Of a DNA stretch of 8,839 nt, positions 1-6,346 are shown in pieces. This DNA is from an uncultured Thermomicrobiales bacterium (GTDB lineage: Bacteria; Chloroflexota; Chloroflexia; Thermomicrobiales; Thermomicrobiaceae): positions 1-8,839 of the forward strand of contig CALAGB010000412.1 of assembly GCA_937891245.1 (NCBI GenBank), read 5' to 3'. The position numbers and the translations under genes are program-made. Within the stretch, counting starts at the first letter, position 1; each line of letters starts with the position of its first letter. A model generated the notes under the pieces. The model was not told where the DNA came from. It was given only the letters and a program-made list of their open reading frames with translations, and ran no database searches.

Positions 1-48
1 TACGAGATTACAAGGTGACTGGAGTTCAGACGTGTGCTCTTCCGATCT
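1..48. other. Illumina TruSeq index adapter (non-genomic)
   Basis: The first 48 bases match the TruSeq indexed adapter: the end of the P7 primer (TACGAGAT, 1-8), a six-base index TACAAG (9-14), then the GTGACTGGAGTTC...CTTCCGATCT stem (15-48). The genomic insert begins at 49. Any reading frame continued into these bases is an artefact. The same adapter in opposite orientation closes the window at the right end. Confidence 0.98.
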
Positions 49-1275
49 CAAGCGCGGTAATCCGAGCGTGCCATCATCGCGCGGACCGTCGATCGGACGG
101 TCACGGTTGATGGTGAGCTGCCACACGCCCACAACGGCTGCCGAAAAGGCCAGGATAACCCCGGCCAATAGCTCGGTCAGCGTACGACCCCTTCCCTGCC
201 GATCCTGCGCTGCGTCCGAGACGTGATCTATTGCTTCCACGCCCTCGGGATACCAGTATTCGTTGCCCCCAAAAGTGGCATCCCAGGTTGTTTCGGTTGA
301 GGCATCAACGAAATTCCCCATGACGTCACCGCGATCGGGATCGACCGCCACGGGCTCGTCGAGTTCATCCCAATACTGGGTCCGCGATATTGGGTCGATC
401 GCGGGAGCCTCTGCTGAATACTCATCATTGTGCACGTCCTGGGACTGTGGGTCAACCTCTGAGCGGGTCGTGTTTCGACTTCGACGGAAGCGCTCCGCCG
501 TTTCCTCCGGTAGCAGGTGATAACACCAGTTACTGAGCCGTTTGACCACATCCCCGTTGTCGCGCGTGCGGCGTGGACGTTGGTGGCGTGGTACGACGAT
601 GGCGGCGGCATGGGCATCTTCGACGCCGTAATCGCGCGAGATTTCATCGAAATAAGCGAGGATTTCGTCGGCTTCACCCTGAACGAAAACCTCCTGCGAG
701 CCGCGGTGCAATACGCGCGCCAGCGAGGTCGAGCAGAGCACGATCGTGTCGTGCGCTTCGACACGCGTATGGTAGATCTCGGGCTGGCAACTTTCGTGTA
801 GACCGAGCGGCGCTTCGTCGAAATCGCGATGCCAGCGCCAATCTTCGAGCTCCGGAAATGCGTAGAGCTCGCCCTCCTGGGCGATCAGTACCTGGCTCGG
901 GGCAACCTGGACGATGTAGATGTCGTCAGCGCGCGCGAGGATGCAGGTGAGGCCGAAGCTGACGCGCCGGTCAGGGGTGCGAATGGCGTTGGCGCGCACC
1001 AACCAGTGATTAACGTCTTCTACGGCGTCGAGGAGTAGCGGTGCGGCATCCCGCTCGTTGCCGTCCGCAATCGCCGCTCGGAGCCGTTGTACGACCTCAT
1101 CGGCGACGCCGCCGGCCAACGGCGAGTCTTCGACCGGTTCAAGGCAGATATAGACGTGCTGGGCGTCCGGTGCCCCCAAGTCATCGAAGGGATCGAGTGA
1201 GAGAAACGCGGTTCCTTCGGCAAAGTGGCCGGCCCGAACGACGAGTTCCACCGACGATGTCTCAAGTCGAGGCAT
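49..1275 (-). CDS. PP2C-like (probable pseudophosphatase) membrane protein, 3' end missing
   Basis: An uninterrupted frame of 409 codons runs from ATG 1275 to the adapter junction, so the C-terminus is missing. The start is well supported: a GGAG motif lies 5-6 nt upstream, and an in-frame TAG nine codons upstream allows no earlier start. Residues 1-230 follow the order of a PP2C/PPM phosphatase fold: a beta strand near 40-46, a helix (VADEVVQRL, 57-65), an FGLTCILA strand (107-114), a short VAPSQV turn (124-129), PLGLH (156-160), IVLCSTSLARVL (178-189) and AHAAAIVV (221-228). The motifs that carry metal-binding Asp in active enzymes (DGxGG, GDS, SDG, DN) read EPVEDSPLAGG, VAPS, STS and AHAA, so catalysis looks lost. 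A polar, acidic linker (about 270-345) leads to one hydrophobic helix (369-387), then a polar segment probably outside the membrane. Family membership is inferred from the motif pattern. The coding frame itself is certain. Confidence 0.8.
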
Positions 1276-1315
1276 TGGCGCTCCGTCTTCTGGTGATCGA
1301 CTAGGCCGTTGCGCC

Positions 1316-1359
1316 AAAAAACGGGCAAATGGATCCCCGCAGCAGCATGTAGAAGCTGC
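1316..1359 (-). terminator. possible intrinsic terminator between the TPR gene and the PP2C-like gene
   Basis: Read on the minus strand, a GCAGC/GCTGC hairpin with an 8-nt loop (1342-1359) is followed by a short CGGG/CCCG hairpin with a 10-nt loop (1322-1339) and then six T (1321-1316). The two hairpins overlap at their boundary and could compete. The four-pair stem before the T run is weak for a terminator, so this is a candidate only. It could end the TPR transcript or attenuate a longer transcript entering the PP2C-like gene. Confidence 0.35.
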
Positions 1360-1423
1360 CGAAACGGTACGATACGCCTTCAGAGTGAAGGGGGTCCGTA
1401 CGGTTGACCGCCTGGCAAAGACC

Positions 1424-1452
1424 AGTCTAGCACAAGAGTGTACGTACGTCTA
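1424..1452 (-). promoter_or_regulatory. candidate promoter for the PP2C-like gene
   Basis: On the minus strand TAGACG (1452-1447) and TAGACT (1429-1424) are separated by exactly 17 nt. The -10 box is preceded by GTGC, resembling the strong promoter at 6080-6108 (ATGC-TAGAGT). Transcription would start near 1417, leaving a leader of about 140 nt that contains the possible terminator hairpins. The -35 box is a modest match. Two GTAC tetramers lie in or at the edge of the spacer. Confidence 0.35.
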
Positions 1453-1467
1453 GGGAGTGCGAGGCTT

Positions 1468-1492
1468 GTGTTTGTACAGTCTGTACGAACAC
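1468..1492. repeat. 25-bp palindrome in a GTAC-rich intergenic cluster
   Basis: Arms 1468-1479 (GTGTTTGTACAG) and 1481-1492 (CTGTACGAACAC) are complementary at 11 of 12 positions plus one T/G wobble, around a single central T at 1480. It overlaps the last base of the TPR stop codon. No T run follows on either strand, so it is not a standard terminator. It could be an operator for a dimeric repressor or an RNA hairpin protecting the 3' end. Further GTAC tetramers occur at 1367, 1398, 1440 and 1444. Confidence 0.6.
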
Positions 1493-3588
1493 TACGGTCG
1501 CGGAGATTCGCGCCAGCGATTCGGGTCGTTGTCGACGGCGAATTCGTTGATGAGAAGGTCTTCCGACCAGTTTCGATTGTCGTTCGCCGGTGCCGGGGCG
1601 ATGTAGCGCAGCAGCTCGCGTGCGGCGTCCGCGGTCTGATAATCGCTTACCGACATGGCCGCTTCGAGCGCGCGACTGAGTTGCTGGCGGGCGCCTTCGA
1701 TCTCGTTATTCTCATAGAGAATGGCGCCGATGTTGTAGCGCAGCGTTGCGGCCGTGCGCAGATCGCCGGTCTGATCGGCGACATCCAGCGCCTTGCTGTA
1801 CGACTCGAGCGCGGCGATGGTGTTGCCCATCGCATCCTGCGTCGCTGCCAGCCCACGTAATGCACGGGCGGCTAACGCCGGCTGCTCGGCCTCTTCGGCC
1901 GCCGAAATCGCCGACGAGTAGTGCTCGGCTGCCGGTTCGAGCTGGTTCTGCAAGGCGTGCAGACGCGCCAGCTGGCCGTGCAGGCGGACGCGTGCTTCGG
2001 GACCGGCGTAGAGCGTGGCGACATCGAGTGCCTGGCGCAGGTAGCGTACGGCTGCCTGCGGTTGGCCCGCTTTCTGTCCGATCTGAGCCAACAGTTGCAA
2101 ATAGCCGAGCTGATCCTGGGCGCTTCCCTGGCGGTGTGCGAGCGCGAGCGCCTGTGCCACCTGCTCTTCGGCGTCGCGGTAGTGTCCGCTCGCCAGTGAG
2201 ATTGAACCGATTAGCGCCATTGCCTGCGCCTGCAACCGTTCGATACCGCGCTCTTTCGCGATATCGAGACTGTGCGTCGCGATGGCGAGCGCGTCGTCGA
2301 GTTCGTTGAAATCGAGCAGTACATCGCCGATGCCGAGCAACCAGCGTGCTTCCTGTTCGGTATCCCCGGCGCGGCGTGCCTGTTGCACGGCCGACATAAG
2401 CGTTTCGACGGCATCGTTGCGACGGTTGAGCGCACCATAGACGAGGCCGAGTGAGCCGAGCACCTGCTGGTGAATAGCCGGATCTTCCAGGCTATCGGCC
2501 AGCGGCTGCGCCTGCTGCAGCGTCGAAAGCGCGCGGTTCGGATCGCGATGCGAGAGGAAGATGCCGGCCGACTCGATACGCGCCTGGACGGAGGCCGAGC
2601 GATTGCCGAGCCGCAATTCAAGCTCGGCGAGCTCTTCGAAATGTCCCGCCGCGTCGTATGAGCGACCGGAGCGCTGTTCGACGCGCGCCAGACCGGTCAG
2701 ACAACGGCTCTCGATGGCGATATCGGGCATCGCTCGCGAGCGTTCCAGCGCCGTCATGAGCTGATTGCGCGCCTGCTGGTAGAGATGCTGTTCGGAGAGG
2801 ATCGCGCCCGTCTGGATGGCAATTTCGGCCTGTGAACGGAGATCGACGGTACGGTCGGCTGCCTCCTGGGCCTGTTGCAGGACGAGAATCGCGTCGTCGA
2901 GTTCGCCCAGCTCGCGCAGGATGACGACCTGCCGGAGGAGCGCATCGACGACCCCGGCAAAATGACCAACCCGCTTCGCGCTGCGCGCCGCGCGCTGATA
3001 GAACTCCTGGGCGCCGATCGGATCGTCTTCGGCGCGCGCCAGATCGCCGAGCAGAATCGCCGTCTCTACATCTTCCAGCGTGTCCGAGTCTTCACGACCC
3101 GATTCGAGCTGGCGGTTGAGCAGTTCGCGCGCGCGATCGGTTTCGCCGCGATCAAAATTGAGGCGGGCGAGACGGGAGAGGGCGCGGCGCTTGCCGGGAA
3201 TGTTGGCGATCCGCTCGGCGGCATGCAGCGCCTCACGCAAATGCAATTCCTGATCGCGCAAATTCCCCATCGACGCGACGAGATCGGCCGCGCGCAGGTT
3301 ACAGTCGACGAGCAAGCGGTCGAAGCCCTTGTAGCGCGCCGCCAGAATGGTGAGGCGAATGAGCAAGAGGGCGCGTTCCGGGTCGTCGATAGCGAGCAGC
3401 TCCGCCTCACGGTCGAGCTGCCACATATCGCCGTCAGCGAGTCGATTGAGCAATGAACTCCGCTCGACGGCCTGATACGCCGCCTCGGGCGTCATGCGCC
3501 CTTCGGCGACATCGATCGAGAGCCGGTAGATCGGATTGCGCTCAATCCCCTGACGTCTTCGTAACCAACGACCAACCTCATCAACCAT
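1492..3588 (-). CDS. large tetratricopeptide-repeat (TPR) protein
   Basis: A 698-residue protein built almost entirely of paired amphipathic helices with the TPR pattern (small residues at positions 8 and 20, A-x-x-x-Y/L-x-x-A-L endings) from about residue 90 to 660, repeated every 36-40 residues. Clear units include AALESYSKALDVADQTGD and ARQQLSRALEAAM near the C-terminus. There is no signal peptide, membrane helix, nucleotide-binding P-loop or DNA-binding domain, so it is probably a cytoplasmic scaffold for protein-protein contacts. The N-terminal 60 residues are basic then helical. The last 35 residues form a Pro/Asn/Asp-rich tail outside the repeats. The ATG at 3588 has GGGGAG 7 nt upstream. 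It lies 51 nt downstream of the dehydratase gene in the same direction and is followed by the PP2C-like gene. TPR proteins beside phosphatase- or kinase-like genes often belong to signalling complexes, but no partner is shown here and the exact role is unknown. Confidence 0.92.
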   Translation of the reverse strand: MVDEVGRWLRRRQGIERNPIYRLSIDVAEGRMTPEAAYQAVERSSLLNRLADGDMWQLDREAELLAIDDPERALLLIRLTILAARYKGFDRLLVDCNLRAADLVASMGNLRDQELHLREALHAAERIANIPGKRRALSRLARLNFDRGETDRARELLNRQLESGREDSDTLEDVETAILLGDLARAEDDPIGAQEFYQRAARSAKRVGHFAGVVDALLRQVVILRELGELDDAILVLQQAQEAADRTVDLRSQAEIAIQTGAILSEQHLYQQARNQLMTALERSRAMPDIAIESRCLTGLARVEQRSGRSYDAAGHFEELAELELRLGNRSASVQARIESAGIFLSHRDPNRALSTLQQAQPLADSLEDPAIHQQVLGSLGLVYGALNRRNDAVETLMSAVQQARRAGDTEQEARWLLGIGDVLLDFNELDDALAIATHSLDIAKERGIERLQAQAMALIGSISLASGHYRDAEEQVAQALALAHRQGSAQDQLGYLQLLAQIGQKAGQPQAAVRYLRQALDVATLYAGPEARVRLHGQLARLHALQNQLEPAAEHYSSAISAAEEAEQPALAARALRGLAATQDAMGNTIAALESYSKALDVADQTGDLRTAATLRYNIGAILYENNEIEGARQQLSRALEAAMSVSDYQTADAARELLRYIAPAPANDNRNWSEDLLINEFAVDNDPNRWRESPRP

Positions 3589-3592
3589 GCAC

Positions 3593-3628
3593 TTGCTCCC
3601 CGCCGGCCTGTGTGCCGGTTGCTCCCCG
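3593..3628 (-). promoter_or_regulatory. duplicated ribosome-binding element flanking a hairpin before the TPR start
   Basis: On the minus strand the 10-mer CGGGGAGCAA occurs twice (3628-3619 and 3602-3593). The 16 nt between the copies form a perfect CCGGC-ACACAG-GCCGG hairpin (3618-3603). The start-proximal copy supplies the Shine-Dalgarno sequence of the TPR gene. The distal copy has no start codon at the right distance. It may modulate translational coupling with the upstream dehydratase, or be a simple duplication. Confidence 0.5.
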
Positions 3629-3639
3629 TCCCGTAGGCC

Positions 3640-4620
3640 TCAGTCGTGTGTCCCGTTTGCGATCGCCCAGCGCAACGTATCAAGGGTAATGTTCCCGCCG
3701 CTCACGATCAAGGCGACCTTTTGCCCGCTGAGTTGCGCACGTAGTTTCATCGCCGCGGCGGTCGTGGCCGCTCCGGCGCCCTCGGCAACGAGATGCGCGT
3801 CTCCCAGCAGCATGACGATCGCTTCGCACAGCTCGTCGTCGCTGACCAGCACGATATCATCGATCTTCTCGTTAATGATCTGCATCGGCAGTTCGAAGGC
3901 GACGCGCGTGGCCAGACCCTCGGCGAAGGTCGAACCGCTCTCCAGCGACACGAGTCGCTTTTCTTTCCATGAGCGGTAGACGGCATCGAGATGCGTCGTT
4001 TGCACTCCGATGACCCGGATCGCCGGGTTGATCGTCTTAATCACCGTCAATGTACCGCAGACGCCGCTGCCGGCGCCGATCGGTACGATGACCGTATCGA
4101 GATCCGGTAGTGCTTCGATCAGCTCAAGCGCGTACGTCCCGACCCCCGAGATCAGGTCCGGCTCGTTGGCTGAATGGATGAAGCGCATATTCTGGCTGAT
4201 GGCGTGTTCTTCGGCCGCCAGGCGCGATTCATCGAAATCGCGGCCTTCCAGCACCACCTCGGCGCCGAGTTGCTTCATCGCGGCGACTTTGCCGGGGTTG
4301 GCGCCTTCCGGTGCGTAGATCACGGCCCGTGCGCCGAACTCACGTGCGGCGTAGGCGATCGACTGACCGTGGTTGCCGGTCGACGCGGTCACGACACCAC
4401 GCCCACGTTCATCGGCGGACATGCGGCTCATCAAATAGAGGCCGCCCCGAATCTTGAAGGCGCCGATCGGCTGCATATTCTCGCATTTGAAGTAGGCGTT
4501 GCAGCCGAGCCGTGCGTCGATCGCCGGCCGCGAGATCAGCGGAGTTGGCGGCAGGTAGCGCTGCACAACCGTCCGTGCACGGAGAACATCTTGAAATGAC
4601 GGAGGTGTGAGCGTCGACAT
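3640..4620 (-). CDS. threonine/serine dehydratase-like PLP enzyme
   Basis: The 326-residue protein belongs to fold type II PLP enzymes, in the threonine ammonia-lyase/serine dehydratase/serine racemase group. Visible motifs, numbered from the ATG at 4620: GAFKIRGG with the PLP-binding lysine at K56, STGNHGQ (cofactor-contacting Asn), the phosphate-cradling glycine-rich loop PIGAGSGVCG, VAEGAGA and a terminal SGGN. The likely reaction is dehydration and deamination of L-threonine to 2-oxobutanoate and ammonia, or of a related hydroxy amino acid. No C-terminal ACT regulatory domain is present, so it resembles the catabolic short form (TdcB type) and not biosynthetic IlvA. The start at 4620 is preferred because GGAAAGGG lies just upstream. 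A frame extended to 4695 would add a poorly conserved 25-residue tail and overlap the candidate promoter. It is divergent from pyrF. Substrate cannot be fixed from sequence: serine racemase, hydroxyaspartate dehydratase and EutB-like enzymes share these motifs. Confidence 0.9.
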   Translation of the reverse strand: MSTLTPPSFQDVLRARTVVQRYLPPTPLISRPAIDARLGCNAYFKCENMQPIGAFKIRGGLYLMSRMSADERGRGVVTASTGNHGQSIAYAAREFGARAVIYAPEGANPGKVAAMKQLGAEVVLEGRDFDESRLAAEEHAISQNMRFIHSANEPDLISGVGTYALELIEALPDLDTVIVPIGAGSGVCGTLTVIKTINPAIRVIGVQTTHLDAVYRSWKEKRLVSLESGSTFAEGLATRVAFELPMQIINEKIDDIVLVSDDELCEAIVMLLGDAHLVAEGAGAATTAAAMKLRAQLSGQKVALIVSGGNITLDTLRWAIANGTHD

Positions 4621-4665
4621 CCCGGCCCTTTCCGTACACGTCCTCGCCTGTCGCTCCATCTCCGA

Positions 4666-4694
4666 AGTGTCAGGCCGTGACGCGATTTTGTCCA
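4666..4694 (-). promoter_or_regulatory. candidate promoter for the dehydratase-TPR genes
   Basis: On the minus strand TGGACA (4694-4689) lies 17 nt before GACACT (4671-4666). The -35 box matches consensus at five of six positions, the -10 box at only three. The implied leader is about 40 nt and ends in the GGAAAGGG ribosome-binding site of the ATG at 4620. The rest of the divergent region (4621-4795) shows no convincing promoter for pyrF, although GTGCTACGCT at 4711-4720 resembles a -10 region. Confidence 0.3.
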
Positions 4695-4795
4695 CTTCTT
4701 GAGTCGCTGTGTGCTACGCTTGCGGGCGGCGTTCCCGGCGCGTCCGAACACACTGAACGTCGCTATTCTTACACATATGCGAAGGGGGAAACAGC

Positions 4796-5632
4796 GTGCG
4801 CTTCGCGAATCGGCTACAGGCCGCAACCGCGCGAAATAATTCCCTGCTCTGCGTCGGGCTCGATCCCGATACTCGCCGCTTCCCCAAACACCTCGGCAGC
4901 GACCCTTCGGCAATCGTCGAATTCAACCGCCAAATCATTGAGGCGACGATCGATCTCGCCTGCTGCTACAAGCCGAACCTCGGCTTCTATATGGCCTATG
5001 GCGCGGCCGGCCTGACGGCGCTGGCCGAAACGTGCGCCATCATCGATCATCGCGTACCGGTCCTCCTCGACGCTAAAGTCGGCGACATTAACACGACCTC
5101 CGAAGCGTACGCCCGCGGCTACTTCGAAGAGTTGGACGTCGATGCCGTCACGGTTCACCCATACATGGGGCTCGACAGCATCGAGCCGTTTCTGAAATAC
5201 GAGGATCGCGGCGCCTTCATCCTCATTAAGACTTCGAACCCCGGCAGCAAGGATGTGCAGGATCTGAGGCTCGCCGGATCCGAAGAACGACCACTCTATG
5301 AGCACGTCGCCGCGCAAGCGAATGCCTGGAACGCGCGCTACGGCAACTGCGGCCTCGTCGTCGGCGCTACCTGGCCCGGGGAGCTCTCGGCGATTCGCGC
5401 CACCTGCCCCAACCTCTCGATCCTCGTTCCTGGTGTCGGCACGCAGGGCGGCGATCTCGAGGCGGCCGTTCAAGCAGGCCTCGACGCGCAGGGCGCCGGC
5501 ATCCTCGTCAACTCCTCCCGCGGCATCATCTACGCCGGTAGCGGCGAAGACTTCGCCCGCGCGTCGCGTCGCGTCGCCTTGGAGCTACGGGATCGGATGA
5601 ACGCGGTGCGGACGGCGAGCGATCCGGCGTAG
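4796..5632 (+). CDS. pyrF: orotidine 5'-phosphate decarboxylase, type 2
   Basis: This enzyme catalyses the last step of de novo UMP synthesis, decarboxylation of OMP, in the cytoplasm. The 278-residue length and motif set match the type 2 (longer bacterial) family: LLCVGLDPD (17-25), CYKPNLGFYMAYG (57-69) with the conserved Lys59, the catalytic D-x-K-x-x-D cluster at D92, K94 and D97, VTVHPYMG, IKTSNPGS, VVGATWPGE, the phosphate-binding LVPGVGTQGGD and NSSRGIIYA near the C-terminus. The GTG start has a strong GAAGGGGG ribosome-binding site (4781-4788) seven bases upstream. The catalytic stretch reads DAKVGDINTT where type 2 enzymes usually show DAKRGDIG-T. The charged residues are intact, so activity is expected. 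No other pyrimidine gene is adjacent. It stands alone, divergent from the dehydratase and followed by a long repeat-bearing gap with no clear terminator. Confidence 0.97.
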   Translation: MRFANRLQAATARNNSLLCVGLDPDTRRFPKHLGSDPSAIVEFNRQIIEATIDLACCYKPNLGFYMAYGAAGLTALAETCAIIDHRVPVLLDAKVGDINTTSEAYARGYFEELDVDAVTVHPYMGLDSIEPFLKYEDRGAFILIKTSNPGSKDVQDLRLAGSEERPLYEHVAAQANAWNARYGNCGLVVGATWPGELSAIRATCPNLSILVPGVGTQGGDLEAAVQAGLDAQGAGILVNSSRGIIYAGSGEDFARASRRVALELRDRMNAVRTASDPA

Positions 5633-5731
5633 CATGGGGGTTTGGTGTACGTCGATCCAACCAAGCTTCTTCGGCGTCCGCACGGGGGAACGTCGATGGC
5701 GTGCAGATCCACCGGTTCTCGCCCCGACCCC

Positions 5732-5753
5732 GCCCGGGGATAAATGCCCGGGC
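5732..5753. repeat. GC-rich hairpin at the left edge of the intergenic repeat
   Basis: Perfect 7-bp arms GCCCGGG (5732-5738) and CCCGGGC (5747-5753) flank an 8-nt loop. No T run follows, so it is not a convincing pyrF terminator. It overlaps the outer inverted repeat and may be part of that element. Confidence 0.55.
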
Positions 5754-6025
5754 TCCAAAGGCGAAGCCCACTGAAGGGGCTGGGACGAGGCGACGTTGTT
5801 TGCTCGTCCCGAGCCACTGTCCTGGTCAGTCCGGGCAGCCTGTCCTGTCATTCCGAGCCGCAGCGATGAATCTCTTCTCCGTGTTCCTGCTTCTTGGTCG
5901 CTGGGGCATGTCAAGAGAGAGCCTTTTTTGCGGCTCAGGATGACGAGGGAGCGTATGGGCGATCCCGCGAGTGTTGACTTCATCAGCCCCTTCAGTGGGC
6001 CTCGTCTTTTCAGGCCGGCGGTTTA
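5741..6025. repeat. intergenic element bounded by ~42-bp inverted repeats
   Basis: The gap from 5633 to 6079 has no credible gene. Within it, 5741-5782 and 5984-6025 are inverted copies of one sequence. The inner 17 bases are identical (GCCCACTGAAGGGGCTG at 5766-5782 against CAGCCCCTTCAGTGGGC at 5984-6000). The remaining 25 match at about 17 positions, ending in TTTA on the outside. The enclosed 200 bp encodes no transposase. The arrangement resembles a small non-autonomous mobile element or a dispersed intergenic repeat. Target-site duplications were not recognised. Confidence 0.6.
5847..5944. repeat. inner inverted repeat (CATTCCGAG type) inside the intergenic element
   Basis: GTCATTCCGAGCCGCA (5847-5862) and TGCGGCTCAGGATGAC (5929-5944) are complementary at 14 of 16 positions, 66 nt apart. 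The type of sequence (CATTCCGAG followed by GCAGCGATGAATCTC) resembles dispersed intergenic repeats seen in several GC-rich bacterial genomes. It is nested inside the outer inverted repeat. A T6 run at 5924-5929 sits just before the right arm. Confidence 0.55.
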
Positions 6026-6079
6026 GCGTCGTGCGCCCGCGCGAACCGTCATTGATTGCCAATCCTCGTTCCTCCTCGT

Positions 6080-6108
6080 TTGACACCCATCCCCACGGAT
6101 GCTAGAGT
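6080..6108 (+). promoter_or_regulatory. sigma-70-type promoter of the thiamine operon
   Basis: A perfect -35 box TTGACA (6080-6085) and a -10 box TAGAGT (6103-6108) are separated by exactly 17 nt. Transcription should begin near 6115, a few bases before the riboswitch. This is the best promoter in the window, and its position in front of a transcription-attenuating riboswitch supports it. Confidence 0.85.
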
Positions 6109-6130
6109 CGCCGTAACAACTGAAGAAGCA

Positions 6131-6235
6131 CGTCAGTACGACGGGGGCTTGGGGAGCCAGGCTGAGAGGGTAGCCACGAATCCGCTACCGACCGGTGAAC
6201 CTGACCTGGGTAATTCCAGCGTAGGGACTTTATTC
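6131..6235 (+). promoter_or_regulatory. TPP riboswitch (THI element)
   Basis: The conserved core is present in order. GGGGGC (6143-6148) opens it. The P3 stem is CTTGG/CCAGG (6148-6152 with 6157-6161). CTGAGA follows at 6162-6167, then a variable GGTAG/CTACC stem (6169-6173 with 6185-6189), GAACCTGA (6197-6204), the CTGG/CCAG stem around GTAATT (6206-6219) and the hallmark GCGTAGGGA (6219-6227). It binds thiamine pyrophosphate and usually represses downstream genes when TPP is plentiful. The closing P1 stem is weak here, and outer limits are approximate. It sits 112 nt before an M20 hydrolase and ABC transporter genes. Confidence 0.95.
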
Positions 6236-6247
6236 GACGATTGATAC

Positions 6248-6284
6248 CGGACGCTGGCCCCTCAGGCAGCGCCCGTTTTGTTTT
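6248..6284 (+). terminator. riboswitch-controlled intrinsic terminator
   Basis: CGGACGCTG (6248-6256) pairs with CAGCGCCCG (6267-6275) at eight of nine positions (one A/C mismatch) around a 10-nt loop, followed by TTTTGTTTT (6276-6284). It lies 13 nt after the riboswitch core and 62 nt before the start codon of the first gene. ACGCTGG (6251-6257), part of the 5' arm, is perfectly complementary to CCAGCGT (6216-6222) in the riboswitch, giving an antiterminator that excludes the terminator. Confidence 0.85.
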
Positions 6285-6346
6285 GCCGCTCCAGCCGCGC
6301 TCGTCGAACCGCTTCGTCGATACGGCCATGACATGAGGGCGCTGCC

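Noticed and set aside
228..1328. Several shorter frames on both strands over the PP2C-like gene
   Set aside because: They are rich in Arg/Ser/Pro and have no motifs. They overlap a 409-codon frame with a supported start, PP2C-like pattern and membrane helix.
1468..1492. Palindrome as an intrinsic terminator of the TPR gene
   Set aside because: No run of T follows on the minus strand, and the symmetric centre leaves a minimal loop. An operator or 3' hairpin is more likely.
1438..3456. Long plus-strand frames opposite the TPR gene (for example 2875-3456 and 1921-2199)
   Set aside because: They are antisense shadows of a GC-rich coding sequence. They show no family motif, while the minus-strand frame encodes unbroken TPR repeats over 698 codons.
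4621..4695. Longer dehydratase start 25 codons upstream
   Set aside because: The added residues are unlike the family and lack a good ribosome-binding site. They also overlap the candidate promoter. The ATG at 4620 has GGAAAGGG just upstream.
5526..6244. Small frames in the gap between pyrF and the riboswitch
   Set aside because: They run through inverted repeats and the riboswitch, have no ribosome-binding sites or motifs, and change frame across the repeats.
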